Shown here piece after piece: positions 62,634 through 64,000 of a stretch of 64,000 nt of DNA. The notes under the pieces are model-generated. The model was given only the letters and a program-made list of their open reading frames with translations, was not told the DNA's origin and made no database searches. The position numbers and the translations under genes are program-made. Numbering within the stretch: position 1 is the first letter of the stretch; every line of letters starts with the position of its first letter. Source of the DNA: Streptomyces minutiscleroticus. Its GTDB lineage: Bacteria > Actinomycetota > Actinomycetes > Streptomycetales > Streptomycetaceae. The DNA is taken from the NCBI RefSeq assembly GCF_014650875.1, contig NZ_BMVU01000029.1, positions 1-64,000 on the forward strand. Reading direction: 5' to 3'.

Positions 62634-63047
62634 CTAGCTCTCGGCCAGGATGTGCGAGAGTTCCGTGTCGAGATCGAAATGACGGTGTTCCGTGCCGGGG
62701 GGCACGGCGGCGTCCGTTCGCTTCAGGAACGACTCCAGGGCCCGCGCGGGGGCCTCCAGCAGAGCCTCACCCTCCGGGGAACTCAGGGCGATGCAGACGA
62801 CGCCCTGACCGTGGCTGCGGGACGGCCAGACTCGGACGTCGCCGGTGCCCGTGGGCCGGTGCAGGCCCTCGGCCAGGAGGTCGCGGGCGAACACCCACTC
62901 GACGGTCTCCTCGGCTCCGGTGTGGAAGGTGGCGTGCACGGCGTAGGGATCGGCCGTGTCATACCGCAGTCCTGCGGGAACAGGCAGTGAGGACTCGCTC
63001 GACACAACGAGGCGCAGGTGCAGCTCGCAGCTGACCGTGGTGTTCAT
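62634..63047 (-). CDS. ssgB: sporulation septation regulator SsgB
   Basis: 137 residues, exact SsgB length, and I recognise the sequence: MNTTVSCELHLRLVVSSESS, DPYAVHATFHTGAEETVEWV, VWPSRSHGQGVVCIALSSPE and HRHFDLDTELSHILAES. SsgB marks future septum sites in aerial hyphae and recruits FtsZ together with SsgA. It is the most conserved SALP and is restricted to sporulating actinobacteria. In S. coelicolor it is under the stress/developmental sigma factor H; a GGTTT element on the minus strand near 63135 could be part of such a promoter, but I could not fix a -10. Confidence 0.97.
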   Translation of the reverse strand: MNTTVSCELHLRLVVSSESSLPVPAGLRYDTADPYAVHATFHTGAEETVEWVFARDLLAEGLHRPTGTGDVRVWPSRSHGQGVVCIALSSPEGEALLEAPARALESFLKRTDAAVPPGTEHRHFDLDTELSHILAES

Positions 63048-63238
63048 AAGCGCCAGGGCCTTTCGCTCAGTGTGCGCTCGGGGATTCGCACGTCGGCGAA
63101 ATCGACATGCCACCTACGGTGCCGTTGTAAACCCCTCTGAGTGTTTTGCGTCTCTTTAGGTAGCTCATACGGCCGAGTGTGCGTTCGTCTGCTGCGCCCA
63201 TTTCAGTGACCGGTTTCGCTCCGGTAGGGTTTGGCCGT

Positions 63239-63673
63239 ATGAATACGGGGAGTCACAAAACGGACGAGGCCGTCGTGGCCGCCGAAGGGACGAAGGCGGA
63301 CCCGGCGCTGGGATCCCGTGCGCCGGAATTCGTCAAGGCGCGTCGCGCGCTTCATCTGAGCTGGCAGGTCGGCGTCTTCGTGGTGGGGCTCGCCGTGGTC
63401 GTGGCGGGCGTGATCATGCTGCCGCTGCCCGGCCCCGGCTGGCTGGTGATCTTCGCCGGCATGGCGATCTGGGCGACCGAGTTCGTCTGGGCGCAGGTGG
63501 TGCTGCGCTGGACCAAGCGCAAGGTCACCGAGGCGGCGCAGCGCGCCCTGGATCCCGAGGTGCGACGCCGCAACATCGTCCTCACCACCGTCGGCCTCGT
63601 GATCATCGCTGTGCTGTGCGCGGTCTACGTCTCGAAGTTCGGCTTCGAGATGCCGTGGAGGATCGAGGAGTAG
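63239..63673 (+). CDS. TIGR02611 family membrane protein
   Basis: 144 residues. Hydrophobic segments VGVFVVGLAVVVAGVIMLPL, GPGWLVIFAGMAIWATEFVW and IVLTTVGLVIIAVLCAVYVS, with the PLPGPGW motif of the family between the first two. Actinobacterial, function unknown. TAGGGT (63225-63230) lies 8 nt before the ATG and there is no Shine-Dalgarno sequence. An in-frame codon at 63179 is unlikely. Confidence 0.9.
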   Translation: MNTGSHKTDEAVVAAEGTKADPALGSRAPEFVKARRALHLSWQVGVFVVGLAVVVAGVIMLPLPGPGWLVIFAGMAIWATEFVWAQVVLRWTKRKVTEAAQRALDPEVRRRNIVLTTVGLVIIAVLCAVYVSKFGFEMPWRIEE

Positions 63674-63727
63674 CGGTGGCCCGTCTGCCGGGGGAGGGGA
63701 TGGTCGGACGCACCCCCTGACATGGGG

Positions 63728-63733
63728 TAATGT
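63728..63733 (+). promoter_or_regulatory. candidate -10 of tRNA-Val(CAC)
   Basis: TAATGT lies 14 nt before the tRNA 5' end. The -35 position has no good match. Confidence 0.4.
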
Positions 63734-63746
63734 TCTTCCTGCGCCC

Positions 63747-63818
63747 GGGCGATTAGCTCAGCGGGAGAGCGCTTCGTTCACACCGAAGAGGTCACTGGTT
63801 CGAACCCAGTATCGCCCA
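63747..63818 (+). tRNA. tRNA-Val (CAC)
   Basis: 72 nt, acceptor GGGCGAT/ATCGCCC, D arm identical to the tRNA-Val(GAC) genes, anticodon stem CTTCG/CGAAG with loop TTCACAC (anticodon CAC), T loop GGTTCGAACCC. CCA is not encoded. Confidence 0.96.
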
Positions 63819-63823
63819 CCGTC

Positions 63824-63870
63824 CCGATGGCGGTCGGTCCCCGTGAGGCACGGGGACCGACCGCCATCGG
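63824..63870 (+). terminator. 22-bp terminator after tRNA-Val(CAC)
   Basis: CCGATGGCGGTCGG (63824 onward, arm to 63845) pairs perfectly with 63849-63870 over 22 bp around AGG. No T tract. The remaining 130 nt to the window end show nothing I can name. Confidence 0.9.
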
Positions 63871-64000
63871 CGTTTCCGCGGCCGTCCGCCGGCGCGGTAC
63901 GCACGTCCGCCGAGGCGGCTCCTCCCGTTCCGCCCGGCCCCGTCCTCCGCGCCGCTGTGCGCGGCCCTCCGCCGTTCCGGCCCTGGCCCCGCTCCCCGCG

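Overview
The window is chromosomal DNA of a Streptomyces, very probably a close relative of S. coelicolor. The evidence is the very high G+C content with strong third-position bias, the SsgB sporulation protein (62634-63047), several actinobacterial families (CGNR zinc finger, TIGR02611, DUF1844, an NsdA-like TPR regulator), GTG and TTG starts, and a gene order that from memory matches the S. coelicolor infC-to-ssgB region. I see no insertion sequence, integrase, prophage or CRISPR array. It reads as core chromosome with small local innovations.

Layout. 0-9 kb: translation genes, infC-rpmI-rplT behind a long structured leader, a SpoU methyltransferase, an orphan PAS histidine kinase and pheST. 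9-21 kb: signalling and small-metabolism genes: a membrane SpoIIE-type phosphatase, a TPR regulator, a Nudix hydrolase, a 3-hydroxybutyryl-CoA dehydrogenase, a Tat-exported GHL10 hydrolase, a divergent DMT transporter/MocR pair whose start codons overlap, a 24-nt minisatellite, a degenerate histidine phosphatase and an F420-type oxidoreductase. 21-26 kb: the argCJBDR operon under an ARG-box promoter; argH lies apart at 31.6 kb under its own ARG box. 26-31 kb: a minus-strand flavin electron-transfer module (ferric-reductase-like membrane protein, double FMN-binding protein, ApbE), an L,D-transpeptidase, a PPOX-family protein and a secreted protein. 33-38 kb: a decayed aldo/keto reductase, PlsC, a Tat-exported glycerophosphodiesterase, a GNAT, two membrane proteins and a HAD hydrolase. 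38.5-42.6 kb: metNIQQ methionine importer behind a Cys-rich leader peptide. 43.5-51.5 kb: cobalamin and siroheme genes (cobL, a BluB-CobT fusion with a 720-residue disordered N-terminus, a CysG-like enzyme) and a second SpoU methyltransferase. 51.8-56 kb: a Ser/Thr kinase, small proteins, an APH-fold kinase and a zinc-ribbon protein. 56.1-56.6 kb: five minus-strand tRNAs (Val x3, Cys, Gly). 56.8-64 kb: pabB-pabC, a double-GNAT protein, a DsbA-like protein, small membrane proteins, a CGNR regulator, ssgB, a TIGR02611 protein and tRNA-Val(CAC).

Regulation visible in the sequence. Arginine genes carry ARG boxes with ArgR encoded in the operon. metN is preceded by a peptide ending in three spaced cysteines. 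infC has a GC-rich hairpin followed by six T residues and probably uses the rare start ATC. About ten genes have no Shine-Dalgarno sequence but a -10-like hexamer 5-8 nt before the start codon, which suggests leaderless mRNAs. Perfect GC-rich hairpins act as likely terminators at most unit boundaries.
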